DNA of 64,000 bases from the NCBI GenBank assembly GCA_947095535.1, contig OX352773.1, positions 29,471,398 through 29,535,397 of the forward strand. Direction: 5' to 3'. Below, in pieces: positions 37,301 to 48,900 of the stretch; the first letter of the stretch is position 1; every line of letters begins with the position of its first letter. The notes under the pieces are model-generated. The model was not told the origin of the DNA. It searched no databases and saw only the letters and a program-made list of their open reading frames with translations. This DNA is from Poecilobothrus nobilitatus. Taxonomy: Eukaryota; Arthropoda; Insecta; Diptera; Dolichopodidae. A program made the position numbers and the translations under genes.

Positions 37301-38796
37301 GCCCTTTGATTATTTTTATCGCCATAGAATTCCTAGAAATAACATAATTTATCCACAAAAAAGAGTTAAAACAAAAAAAAAAAAACAAAATAAAAACTGG
37401 AAGTTTTCTAAAAAAAAAATCCATTTCCAGAGAGAGTTGGAGATCAAAAAACGAAAAATGAAAAAATATTTTTGTTAAGTGTGAATTTTATAACAGTCAT
37501 ATTACGACACTGCGTTCCACATTATATAAATCTTTTAAAAAATAATGAAAGTTCGACATTAATAATATGTTCTATATGTTCTATTAATATGTTGCGATAA
37601 CTTGATTTTTTTTTCTATTAGAAACCATAGTCCTTTAAAGACATGGTAAAATCGTAAGCCTTGTTTAATGTTTCAGTCACTCACTTAATCCACCTTTTCC
37701 TTTTGTAAGGATAATAGAATAAATGCTGCTTGAAGAAAACAGAGACAATGATAAATAGAGAGAAAAATCAAAAAAAAAATTTTTTTACATTTTTGACTTA
37801 GAAATTATGAAAAGTTTTTGATTTATTTCAAATTTTAAATGGTATCGGTTATACTGTACTCCACACTTCTTTAAGAGATAATGTTTTTTACTATATATAA
37901 AATTTTTTGTAAATTTTTAGGCACGTTTGATGAATGAAACTGTAATTAATTAAATAAAATTTATCTGTCGATATTGTGAAATTTGTTTCTTATTAAAAGC
38001 TAAACATTTCAGTTTATAAAGAATTTTTTATTTTTTTATTTTTAAAACTATAGGTACTTATTTTAAAATAAATTGGATAAATCTTTGGAGTAAATTTCGC
38101 GAACACCAGTACTGCATTATAAATCAGAAAATGAAATTCATATAAAAAAAAAATTTTTTTTTTTATCTTTACTTCAGTTTTTTTTTTTTTTTGTTATTTT
38201 TCTATTCGTATTTATTTTTATCCAATTTTTTTTTTTTCTCCATAAGTTGAGAGTAAAGTGAACCAAAAAATTATTTATTGATATTTTTATCAATAAAACC
38301 AGGATAATAATATTTAGAATTACATGAATACATATGTGTGTGTGTATAAATATATATGGATTTATGTATAGTTTTAGTACATCTATTATCTATATGCATT
38401 CGAATAAAAGTGTAGAAAAAGAAGTGAAAAAAATAAAAAATAATATATTAAACAATATTTTTCTTAACCCTCATCTAAGCCGGTGGTTCTACGCTAACGT
38501 TTTAATCCCTCTTCTTCTACACTTTTTTAAATGACAGGAGTCTAACTTTTTTGAAGCGTTTAAAAAATATAATAAAAAAATTAGAGAAATTCAAATTTTT
38601 GAAAAGTTTATTTATATTTATTTGAACATTATTTTTTATTTTTTAAAATTTTGACTATATTTTGCTTTTTACATCTGACCACAATAAAAAAATAATTTTA
38701 CTTCAAAAAAAAAAAAATAGTTCAAAACTTCAGAAAAGTTTTCAAGTTTCACCGTATTTATTAACAGCTAAAAATGTCAAAATATGTATATTAAAA
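34389..38796. other. non-coding AT-rich stretch with short repeats
   Basis: A ~42-bp tandem repeat of ATATGTGATTRTGTGCCTGTGCA lies at 34931-34990 and folds into a TATGTGATT/AATCACATA hairpin. The palindrome ATGCATATATATGCAT (36483-36498) is followed by a repeated CATGCATAGAACAT. (AAT)n lies at about 36006-36031. The patch at 35100-35450 is less AT-rich but shows no protein-like frame. No gene is supported; the open frame at 36110-36397 is low-complexity. Confidence 0.5.
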
Positions 38797-40060
38797 TGAA
38801 ACTAGTATTCGCCCGCCCCTCGAAATTCGAGGTGTTTTAATTAGCAATTACAATACAGTATATACAGTACAGTTTTTTTATGATTTTATTTAAAATGTAA
38901 AAATACAATTTTCAATAATTAAAGCCTTTATGAATTTAAAATTTCTTTGCAAATGATATTTTTTGTAAAAAAAACGGTTATTATTATCGTTTAGAAGTTG
39001 CCTTTGATTAATTGAGCATTAGAAACTCAATATATACCTATTATATATATTTTATAAGAAGCCTAAGATGGTAAATCATTGAGTAAAAGGGTTTTAAATG
39101 TCTATCAATACAGATTCAATATTATGATGATATTATGATATGTAAGAATTTATTTCGTTTAAAATGTAAAAAAACAAATTCCAAAAAAAAAAAAAAAAAC
39201 AGAACTGAATCGAACTTGCAAGATTAAAATGCAACTATTAATAACCCCACACTTTACCACTGTACTAAAACCTACACTGAAATCTGAATGTTTATATTCA
39301 GTTATATTGTGAAATTCCAAGTCCTACCCTAGAACCAATATTTTAAAATTTTTAATCGAAAAGAAAAAATAAAACAAAAATTAAAACAACGGAATAAAAA
39401 AGCGTCGTTTTTGAATATGTATATTATAGGTATAGATTATACATACTATATGATACATATGTATATACTTTACATGAGTTTTTTATAAAAATTGAAAATT
39501 ATTAATGAAAATCAGAAAATTTTGGAAAAAATGAAAGTTGGTTGGTAAATCATTGAGTAAAAGGGTTTTAAATGTCTGTCATTTACAGATTAAATATTAT
39601 GATTTCTTCAATAGAACAAATGTCAAAAAAAGTGAAGGCAAAATAGAAAAAATTCGATTTTTCAGTTTCCAAAAAAGTGAATAAAAAGGGGACGTTTTCA
39701 GTATGAAAAAGTGATAAAAAGATGAAATCTATTCGCTAAGAAAAACAAAATTTTCCTAACTGCATTAATATACATCCAATATAACAATTATATTAAGTTT
39801 TCAATAAATATTTTATTTGTAGTGGTTCTTTACAGTTTACCTGCGAATGCGATTTTTTCATAATCTCATTTCTTAAAATTTCCGAAAATGTAAGTTAATC
39901 CGAAATGTACAAAATTTTGAAAAATTATAATAATATTTTCTAATTCTTAACTGTATTACCTACAAATCCCCACTAAATAAATGATAAATTTTGTAACCAA
40001 ACTCTTACACGCACTTTGAAAATTCAATATTATAACATTATTTTTAGCCAAAACTTAGAT
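38797..40060. repeat. unassigned repeat region with duplicated 60-bp block
   Basis: Starts near ACTAGTATTCGCCCGCCCC (38801-38819), which runs into the perfect hairpin CCTCGAA/TTCGAGG (38818-38832). A block of about 60 bp beginning GGTAAATCATTGAGTAAAAG occurs at 39070-39128 and again at 39543-39603 in the same orientation with few changes. TTTAAAATGTAAAAA-type sequence also recurs (near 38885 and 39158). ACTAG followed by a CCCGCC-like motif is common at the ends of insect dispersed repeats, but the family cannot be named from sequence alone. Confidence 0.5.
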
Positions 40061-42372
40061 ATCTCAGAGTGGGGGTTACTGATGTATTCAAATTTTGCCA
40101 TATTATTGAAACCCACATTTTGTTTACTTTTAGATAAAAATCAAAAATTAAAATATTTTAAATTTTAGTATTTTAAGAAAAGAGATTTGAGCAAAAATAA
40201 TCATTTACTGTCACAGAAGTAATTATTAAAAATATATTAGTGATAGTGAAGTAAATCTATGTTCTAGACAAAACATTTAAATAAAATTTAAGGCAAAGAA
40301 TTTTTCGATCCTCTGTCCTCTTCATTGCGTTCCAAAAAAACATTACTATTTTTAAAGAAAATTATTATGGAATAATTTAGTAATCTAGTAAAAAAAACTG
40401 TATTCGAGTAATCGTTTAATTAAATATGAATCAATTTAAAAATTTCAAAATTTTTAAAATTTTGTCAGTAAATCTATCGTTTAGTAGATGATATCCAAAG
40501 ACCTGTGAATATCGGTTGAAGATTTTTGTTGTAATGACTTGCTTTATATATGTTGAAAATATGACCTGTTGAAAATATTTGTAGAATACAAAATTGAGTG
40601 AGAATCACAGAATTACATCATATGGGTTAAAGTATAAATTAAAAAAAATTTTTGTTTTTTTTACTTTTAGTTGGCATTTGCTATTCATACTCGTAGATTT
40701 GAATATATTTTTTTTTTTTTTACATATAGGTAGATACATATAACTATATATTATATTATATTATATTTAATTTTTATTTTTCTTAAGTACTAAGGCTTTT
40801 AATTTTCAAGCATACCATATAAGTTGGTAAGTGCCAAAGAATATAATTTTTTATTGAAAAATAAGTAAAAAAAAAAAAAAAAAATTAAAAAAAAAGAAAA
40901 ATTTTAAAATACATATTAATAAAAAAATTGGTCTTCTTTTGTGTAACCGATACGACAAAATTTTAATCGATTTCTAAAAATATAATAAAAAACAAAAAAC
41001 TAAAGCAAAAGTAATAAAAAATAATGTTCTTTATTTAGTCTTAAATATAAAAATTATTTATTTATTCATTTCAATAAATTTTTGTGATTTTGCGTATTGA
41101 ATTTTTTTTTTTTTTTTTCTGTTTTTTTAATTGAAACATTTATTGATACCTACTTTAAATTCATGGTATAATTTTAAGGACATAATATTTATGTATATAT
41201 ACATAAAAAATAATGACAAAAATGAGGATATATATATGCATTTTTAGGATTATCTTGACAAATTTTTATTTTTATTTCATTTTTTTTTTTTTGAATGGAA
41301 TAAAATTTAAATTTTTTTTAACAAAAAAAAAAAAAAAATTTAAAGGTATTCATTCTTCTTACATGTTAAATTAAATGAAACTATATATAAATATATAAGT
41401 TCTATATAATATATAAAAGAGTTAAAAATGAAAAATATTTTTTTTAAATATGTCAAATAATGCAATAAGATATACGATCCAGATACATGATTGTTTTGTA
41501 TAAATATTTGGACTCATATATGAAATATGAATATATGACTGTAAAGAAAAAAAAACAAAAAAAAAAATTCATAAATTTATAATTACTTTATAAAATGGGT
41601 TAATTTTATCTAGTATATATAATTTTAAAAATGAGTAAATTTTATATATTATAGTCATAAAATGCTTATTTTTAATTCATTTAATATCCTAAACTCCTAT
41701 ACTAAAATATTTTTTATTTATTTTTTTTTTTTTGTAGGTTGATTATAAATATTATTATTTAAAATTTATTTTTACGGTTCTTTTCAAGTATTTTTATTAT
41801 TTTTGAAAAAGGATAATAGCAGTAATTATTAAAAAAATTTTGTAAAATAAATTTCTAAAATATATTCATTTAATCACATAGAGAACATTTGGGACTTTAA
41901 GAATTTTTAATTATTTTGAATACCTACTTTAAGGACATAATATATATGTATGTATGTATATATATAAATGTGTGAGAATATATAAATTTAATATTGCCAA
42001 AGTATAAAAATTTGGGTTGATGTCATAAATCCAAAAATAAAAATTTCAAAGTTACAAAATTACAAAATTTCAAATAATGAAAAAAAAAAAATATCAACTT
42101 CTTATTTAGTTTTAAGGAATTTAAAACAAATAGTTTTTATGTATACTATATGTATTTAATTTAAATTAAATTTAAAATAAGAAAAAAAATAATTTGGAAA
42201 AAAAGAAATTTGAAAAAAAAAATTCCATATAACAAATTCTAAAAGGAAATGCTCTTTCCTTATATACTATATATAATTACATATAATACAATACAAATAT
42301 AATTAGAAGGGATTTTTATAGCTAGTTGAAAAATCAGAATGTGCCTCTTTTCATAACATTTATAAACATATA
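40061..42372. other. non-coding AT-rich stretch
   Basis: No gene. ACCTACTTTAA followed by AAGGACATAATAT-TATGTATG occurs near 41148-41200 and again near 41920-41955, suggesting a decayed repeat pair. Otherwise A/T tracts and TATATA runs. Confidence 0.5.
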
Positions 42373-43012
42373 CAGGGTGTATAATATAAACTCTTATATG
42401 GAGTACAAATATTTTAGGATGTGATATCAGAGATTAAAACTAAAAAAAAAATTGTATTGACGGAGGTGGTTTATTATTAGTCCTTTTCGAGATATTGCAA
42501 CTTTTATGTTTTTTTGTTTTAAATTCTTAATTGCCGAATAGCTCTTCATCCATATGCATGACAGAACTTAACTTAATCTTGTTTGAAAGCTTATTTTTTA
42601 AGCTTTCATATGCCGAAGAGTTATCTGAATTTATTGTTTTGCGGTAATTACTTTTTTTTATTAGAGCCTAAGAATGAAAACTTCTATATTTTTTTTTTTT
42701 AAATAACGTTTTTTCTTTAAAGAAATATCTTTTAAAGTACCGTTATTATATAAAATTTGAAATCCTTAATAAACTATCATAATTTTGTACTAAGTAACTT
42801 TTTCTCTGAGTCAATCTTTCAAACAAGACTTAGTTAGCTTCTGTAAAACATGCGAGACAAGTATTATTCGGTAATTAGTAATAAACCAAAATAACATAAA
42901 AGCCCCAATATCTCGAAAACGATCAATAATAGATCATCTCATATAAGTTTTTCTAGTTTTAGTGTCAGCAATTACTTCCTGAAATATTTACACTTTTATG
43001 CGGAACACCCTG
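42373..43012. mobile_element. foldback / long-TIR non-autonomous DNA element with TA flanks
   Basis: CAGGGTGT (42373-42380) and ACACCCTG (43005-43012) are exact inverted ends, each flanked by TA (42371-42372, 43013-43014). The inverted homology continues inward for over 200 bp on each side (about 42373-42595 and 42806-43012). The matching pairs include TTTCGAGATATTG with its inverse near 42910, GGTTTATTA with TAATAAACC, and CTTGTTTGAAAG with CTTTCAAACAAG. The centre is ~210 bp. TA duplication on insertion is typical of Tc1/mariner-type elements, and long inverted arms are typical of foldback MITEs. No transposase frame is present, so it depended on an enzyme supplied elsewhere. The superfamily is inferred from ends only. 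Confidence 0.75.
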
Positions 43013-43014
43013 TA

Positions 43015-44711
43015 TCTGTACGCCACATTCTGAATTAGGAGGGATTTTATAGTTAGTTAGAAAAACAGGCTTTCAATAATTTGCTATAACCAGGGTTTTT
43101 ACGGCACTATTTTCAAATAGTGGAGTTGAAGTGCTTGCCATTAAATTTTGAATTTTTGGATTTTTTCCCTGCCATTTTTTTTTTTGGAATTATGGAAATG
43201 ATATTTTGGAAGTAGATTTTTTTTTTTTTTGGAATTTCATATCCAACCTTAAAAATTTACTTTTAAAAGTAAAGTGTAAAATCATTTATCCTTAATCGGA
43301 ATAAATTTGGCATTTTATTTAAGGAATAACTTCAAAATAATTTAGTTTTATTTAAAAATAAAATATTAATATAGTTAATAAAATTATAAATAATTGTTTC
43401 TGCTATTATCTTCCTTATACATATATACATTTAATTATTTTGTTATATATTTTTCTTATTAATTATCGAGTTGTTTGTTTTATGATTCAATAAAAAAAAC
43501 ACCTCTTCCTTCTACTTCTATATTTCTTCAAAAGTCTTCATTTATGATTTTATTAATAATAAAAAAAAAAAAACAAAAATGGATTACCGTAAATAAAAAA
43601 AAAAATATTTTTTAAAACATTTATATGATTTTCATGATTTATTTAATATGACTTAAACGTTTGTGTATGGTAATTCACCTGAATTTTTTATTACACCTGT
43701 ATATTTTTTATATTATTATTTTGTTGGTTTTTTTTTTAATAAGTACCGCAATTGTTATTAAAAAAAAAAAAAAACGGAACATGGTTTGTTAATTTTTTTT
43801 TCTCAGAAGAAAATTTATGATGTGTTTTATATTAAAGTCTACTTCGTTAAATATTTTTTTATTGATTTTTAAAATATAATAGAAAGTCATAACATGTAAA
43901 TAAGTTTGAAAGGTCATTGAAATTTTTTAGGAGAGCATTATTTATTTTTTTATTTATAAAATATGAAATTATAATGTATAATAAATCTATATATATATAA
44001 TTGTTTGATTCTTCTTTAGATTCATTAAATGATTATCGGTACTTAAAAATTTTATTAGAGAAATTAAATCTTTAATGATCATATTATTTTGTTTTTTGTT
44101 TCTTTTTTTTTTTTTTTTTTTTATTGTTTTATGTAAAAATACAGAATATAACAATGGCAATTAAATAAACGCAATTAAGTTATTGAAGAGTATACCGTAT
44201 CTTTGAATGAATTGATTATTGAATATTGTATAGGAATTATTTTCAAAACATTTAAGTTATTTAAAAACATTTTAATTTAACATTTTATCCTTTCTTCAAG
44301 TATGCAAGTATATATTTTAGCTTTTAAAAATTTAAGTTCAATATTATGTGAAATCATTTTAAAAATTATATAAAATGGAAGCGTGTCATATACCTGTATT
44401 TATTTCCCTATATTATCATTGATGTATAATGTGACATACAGTCAAGTGACATATATAGTCATATGACATACAATCTTGTGATGTAAACCCATATAATAAA
44501 TAATAAATATTGAGTCTACAAAATTAGTTTTAAAGAATATATCAATAAAATATATATGTATGTTTACTTTAGGATACAAGGTAATAGTTTACCTTATATT
44601 TATTCTAATTTGCTAAAAGACATTTTGATATGAAGCCTTTTTAATTAAATAGTATTTAGTTAAATGTTTTTTTAAGAACAAGATTTAAAAAAAACTAGCA
44701 TGATCACAAGG
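43015..44711. other. non-coding AT-rich stretch
   Basis: Immediately right of the foldback element is GAATTAGGAGGGATTTTATAG (43042-43062), resembling AATTAGAAGGGATTTTTATAG at 42300-42320 on its left. A minisatellite of about three 17-21-bp units, GTGACATACAGTCA-like, is at 44430-44482. No gene was seen. Confidence 0.55.
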
Positions 44712-45325
44712 TATATAAGTATACTCTCAGATCTGAGAGTAGAAAAAGGTTTGTATGTCTTCCACACAATGACTCAAAATATAAAGGACCAAGAATTCTG
44801 AAATTCTTACAATTTTATCTTTGTAAAATTGTTAGTTGCTTTATTGAAATTCAGCAAATTCAATCAGCGGTTTCGAGTACGCTGCAGTACAAATTTTTTC
44901 TTTATATAGAATAATTCAGTGCCTATTGAATCTAAGTATCTGAAATTTTGTAACAAGAAGTAAAATGATATGCAAATGATTTCTATAAACTTTTGTTAGT
45001 TTAGAGCAGCACATTCGCATAGCTGCCATACATCTTCTTTTTTTTATATGAGCATAACTCAGTGTTTTTTATAGACTGGGTTAAATAACCATTAAATTTT
45101 GTTAAAAGAAATGACATTTTACACCCATGACTTTTGCAAAATTAGGTTAGTTTAGAGCAGTAGTTTCGAGTAGTTGCCATACAACTTCAAAATTTAAATA
45201 AATAATATATCTCAGTACCTAATCAAATCAGATAAAATGTTTAAATTTTATGGTGACAGCGTAACTTATGTTCGTACGCTTATCCTAGAGTTGACACAGT
45301 CAACTATACACTTATCTTTGTTTAT
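44712..45325 (+). mobile_element. Helentron-associated element, copy 3, eroded 5' part
   Basis: The 5' end is a perfect 20-bp palindrome TACTCTCAGATCTGAGAGTA (44722-44741), which occupies the place of the ATACCC/GGGTAT stem of the other copies. The GTCC core is reduced to GTCTTCCACACAATGACTC. The interior has three tandem units near 44868, 45010 and 45158 with TTCG-RTAG-TGCCATACA motifs, clearly the same as in copy 1. The right end reads TTCGTACGCTTATCC (a damaged TTCGTACGGGTATC), then AGTTGAC-ACA-GTCAACT (45289-45305), the best preserved 3' hairpin of the three copies. Non-coding. It is older than copies 1 and 2 judging by the damage. Confidence 0.75.
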
Positions 45326-45620
45326 ATTTGATTTAAAACTCATTTATAGTATATTTTTTTTTTGTTTTTTTATATTTCATTTTGGCTACATGTAACACCT
45401 CTATATCAATTATATAAATTGAAGTGTCTAAATTTACGAATTTTCAATTTTCAAATCTTAATTATCATCTGTTAAGTTTACTATTTAAAAAATTTCATTT
45501 TGACATTTATCAGTTATGCAGTGACCAGTGTTGATGTTGTGATTTAAAATTTACTATAAGTAGCTTTGCTTTATATAAAATACTTTGCTTAATAAAAATA
45601 TTATTGTTTATTTCTTAAAT

Positions 45621-45998
45621 TTATTTTATAGCTTCTTTCTTAAGTGCTTCGAAGCTCTTATAGTCTTCTATTTCCTTCTGTAGTAGATTAAAAATACATT
45701 TAGTTGGTGGTATTAGACTATTTTTATGTTTTGACGTCTTATTAGCTGGAACATTTATACGATCACCATATATTAATTGTCTCTCTGTTGGAAACCGTTT
45801 TCTTACTTTTCAAATTTACATTTGCTTTTACACTTTTATTCAAAATCTTGCAAATATAGGTTACTTTATCCAATATTATAATTTCCTCAACTTTTATAGT
45901 ATTAGTTTCTTTAAAAATTATAGTGTAGCGCTGTATTCTCTACTAAATTGAAATTTCACTGTTTTAGTCAGAATCTTTTTGCTTTTATTAATAGGCCC
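45621..45998 (-). pseudogene. LINE-like reverse transcriptase C-terminal tail, decayed
   Basis: The minus strand ends in a protein-like stretch: YGDRINVPANKTSKHKNSLI, then PPTKCIFNLLQKEIEDYKSF, then EALKKEAIK and a stop at 45621. A second frame just upstream reads VTYICKILNKSVKANVNL and KKTVSNRETINI. The order resembles the end of many LINE proteins: a KLxxxYKILN helix, a short RNRxN/VPRxxT section, KLFNLLPxEIKxxxSFxxFKKxxKxxL. There is at least one frameshift. An alternative is a chance Lys-rich frame in AT-rich DNA, but the LFN-L-EI-SF-KK order makes that less likely. No upstream catalytic domain was found. Confidence 0.5.
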
Positions 45999-48900
45999 AG
46001 CAAACCACGACGATCTAATAGCAGCAAACCACGATCGAGTTAATTATATCATAACGGATATAACGTTTAGATTTCTATTATATAATATTAAATGAACATC
46101 ATATAAGAACTTTACAAAATACATAACAATAATTTATAATTTAAATAAAGACATTCAAATTTATTTAATCAAAATATTATTTCCTTTTATGTCATCCGTT
46201 TATATGTATCAGTTGCCATTCTTAATTAAGAATATCAAATTTTAATGGTAAAATCATTTTTACCGTTATTTTTCTTTTTTTTTTTTTTCTTGAAATATTT
46301 ATTATTAAATTAACGGTAATGTTTTGTAACTTAAAAACAAAAACCAAAAAAAAACATGAAAAACAAAAAAAAATTAAATAAAATCATTTTATGAAGATTT
46401 AGACTATAGTAAAGAAAGAAAATGTTCGACTGAAACAGCAAAATTTACTATATTCATAAAAATTAATAAGAAAAACAAAAAAAAAAAAAAATACCATAAA
46501 ATTGATTAAAATTGCAACTTTCTATCTTTATATTGTTGTTGCTGTTGTAATGGCTGTTGTAGCACTGTTGTTTGTATTATAATGCAAGCAAAATCACTTC
46601 GACTTGTCATCGTTGCCTTTCTGATTTTTTATATAAATTTTTTTTTTTTACATTTTCCACTAATAAAATCAGTGTGAACTCTTATGTGCACATTTATTTT
46701 CAGTTGATATTTATAGCGACAATAATAAATTTAAAGGATATGCACGGTTCTTATAATGGTACTGGGTGATTTGCAGCTGCATTTATTAAAAGTATGAAAT
46801 TATGAAAATTTGAAATTATATCTAAATTTTATAATTTAAGCAATTATTTTTTTTAATTAATCCATTAGTCTGCCTGTTCATTGAGTAAGATCTGTTCCGG
46901 GTACTGTCTGTTCAGTTTTGAAAAATTCATTATAATTATTGGTATTAAATTAATATAATTAAATGGGGTTTTAGAACAATTACAATTCTACTAGATTTTT
47001 TTTTCAATATAAAAACGTTGAATGAAGGAAAATTTCGTTATGAATCAGAAACTATATGTATATTATATATACCTTTTTTGTAATATGTTTCGTTATGTTA
47101 AATTATGTTTTTAAATTTTGGACCACATGTATCCCACAAATTTTGAAAGTTAAAAACTTCATATTTTGAGTTAAATTATTTTCTTAAGATTCTATAGGAA
47201 TAAAATTTTTTAGAATTAGTTACCTAAGAAAAAAACTTCGGTATTCTTCTCGATTTAAGATTGCAAAAAAAAGGATCAAAAATTAAAAATTTTCTTATCT
47301 CTATCTACACCTCATTTGTTTGTCTTATTTATATCACATTAACATGTTTCTGTAATATTTTCATTGTCCTAACTAGGAGCAAAAAAATACTTTATAACTT
47401 ACAAAAAAATTATTAAAAAAAACTGAGCTTTTACTTTATAGAAGTGTAGAATTCTACCCGCAATAGAATAAGGACTAGAAATAAATAAATTAGATTTGAA
47501 CTATAGAGAACACTTTAAAAACACTTTCTTGGTTAAATTATTTTGCTAAATATAACAATAAAATTAAAAATTTTCTCCATCTTTCAAACAATTATTCCAT
47601 AATTTATCTCCCTCTTTCAAATTCCATCAAATCTCTTCAAAAAAATTTTTTTCTTAATGGGCTAAACTTCAGTTTAATTATCTTAAGTTTCATTAAGCCT
47701 GTGATAAGACAACTTTTTGACAAATCTTTTTTTAGAATAATCACTTAATTTAACTCTTTTGAAAAATGAAACCAATTTGTGAACCAACTTAATAGTATAT
47801 GCATAGAATATTATAATATGACAAAGGATTATAATAAATTTATGCAATGTATTATAAATTGCACTTGTATTTACTAATTTTTTTTTTTTTTACTCTCTTT
47901 TATAAAATCTATTTACATAAATTTCTCTATTAGCACTCGTCAAGAGCCTTTTTACAAACAAAAAAAAATTAAAATAAGAAAATAATAAAGTTAAAAATCT
48001 AAATATTAACGGCAGGTGCTGTTATATCCTTTTTATTTACATACACCCATACACATAAGTACCATAATATAAAATACTCTTGTTTAAAAAAAAAAAACAT
48101 ACATAAAAAAAAATATTTATATGAATGTGCATTTGACTTTCATGTTGTTTTATATGAAAAAAAAAAATTTTTTTTTTTTGTTTTAGAAAAAACTAAATAT
48201 TGTCAAAAGCAAAAATTTTTGCTGCATTGCACAAACTATATTCTAATGTTGATGATAGGAGAAGGCTTTACTTTTTAGGATTCGGTTTTTTTTTTTTTCT
48301 TTTTAAATATTGTTATTATTTTTTTTTTTCTCATTTGGAATTTTTTTTTTACTATTTTGTTACCAAGTTTTAGGCTATTATTTAAAACTCCTTATGATTT
48401 TTGACTATAAGCAAAATGGATTTTATACTACATATATATTTTAATTTTTATTTATTTTTTTTTTTATTTTGTGTATTTTATTTTGTAATATGTTGAGGAC
48501 TTCAAAACAAAGAGAACGGTAAAATTTTGTTGCATAAAAATAATATATATAGGATATTTTGTATTTTTGCATAATATGATCGGAGCAAGGGAATTACCAG
48601 GAAAAAAAAAATAAAAAAATAAAAAACAAAATTATTTTCTACTTGACTTTTCTTGTATTTTCTTTCTTTTCTTTTCATTAAAATGGTTGTCAAATGAATT
48701 TGTAATTTTTTTGTCATTAATTTATTACAGTGTTGTATAGAAGCAGGATTAAAAGGTTTCACTTTACACAGGTTTTATTAATCACTTTATTAAGTGTTAC
48801 TAATTACATTTGGATAATTTATTTGATCGTCGATTAATTTTTATACACATTGTAGAATACCTTAACCTTGCGTGTATTATCAACTAACTTCTTCTTTGGT

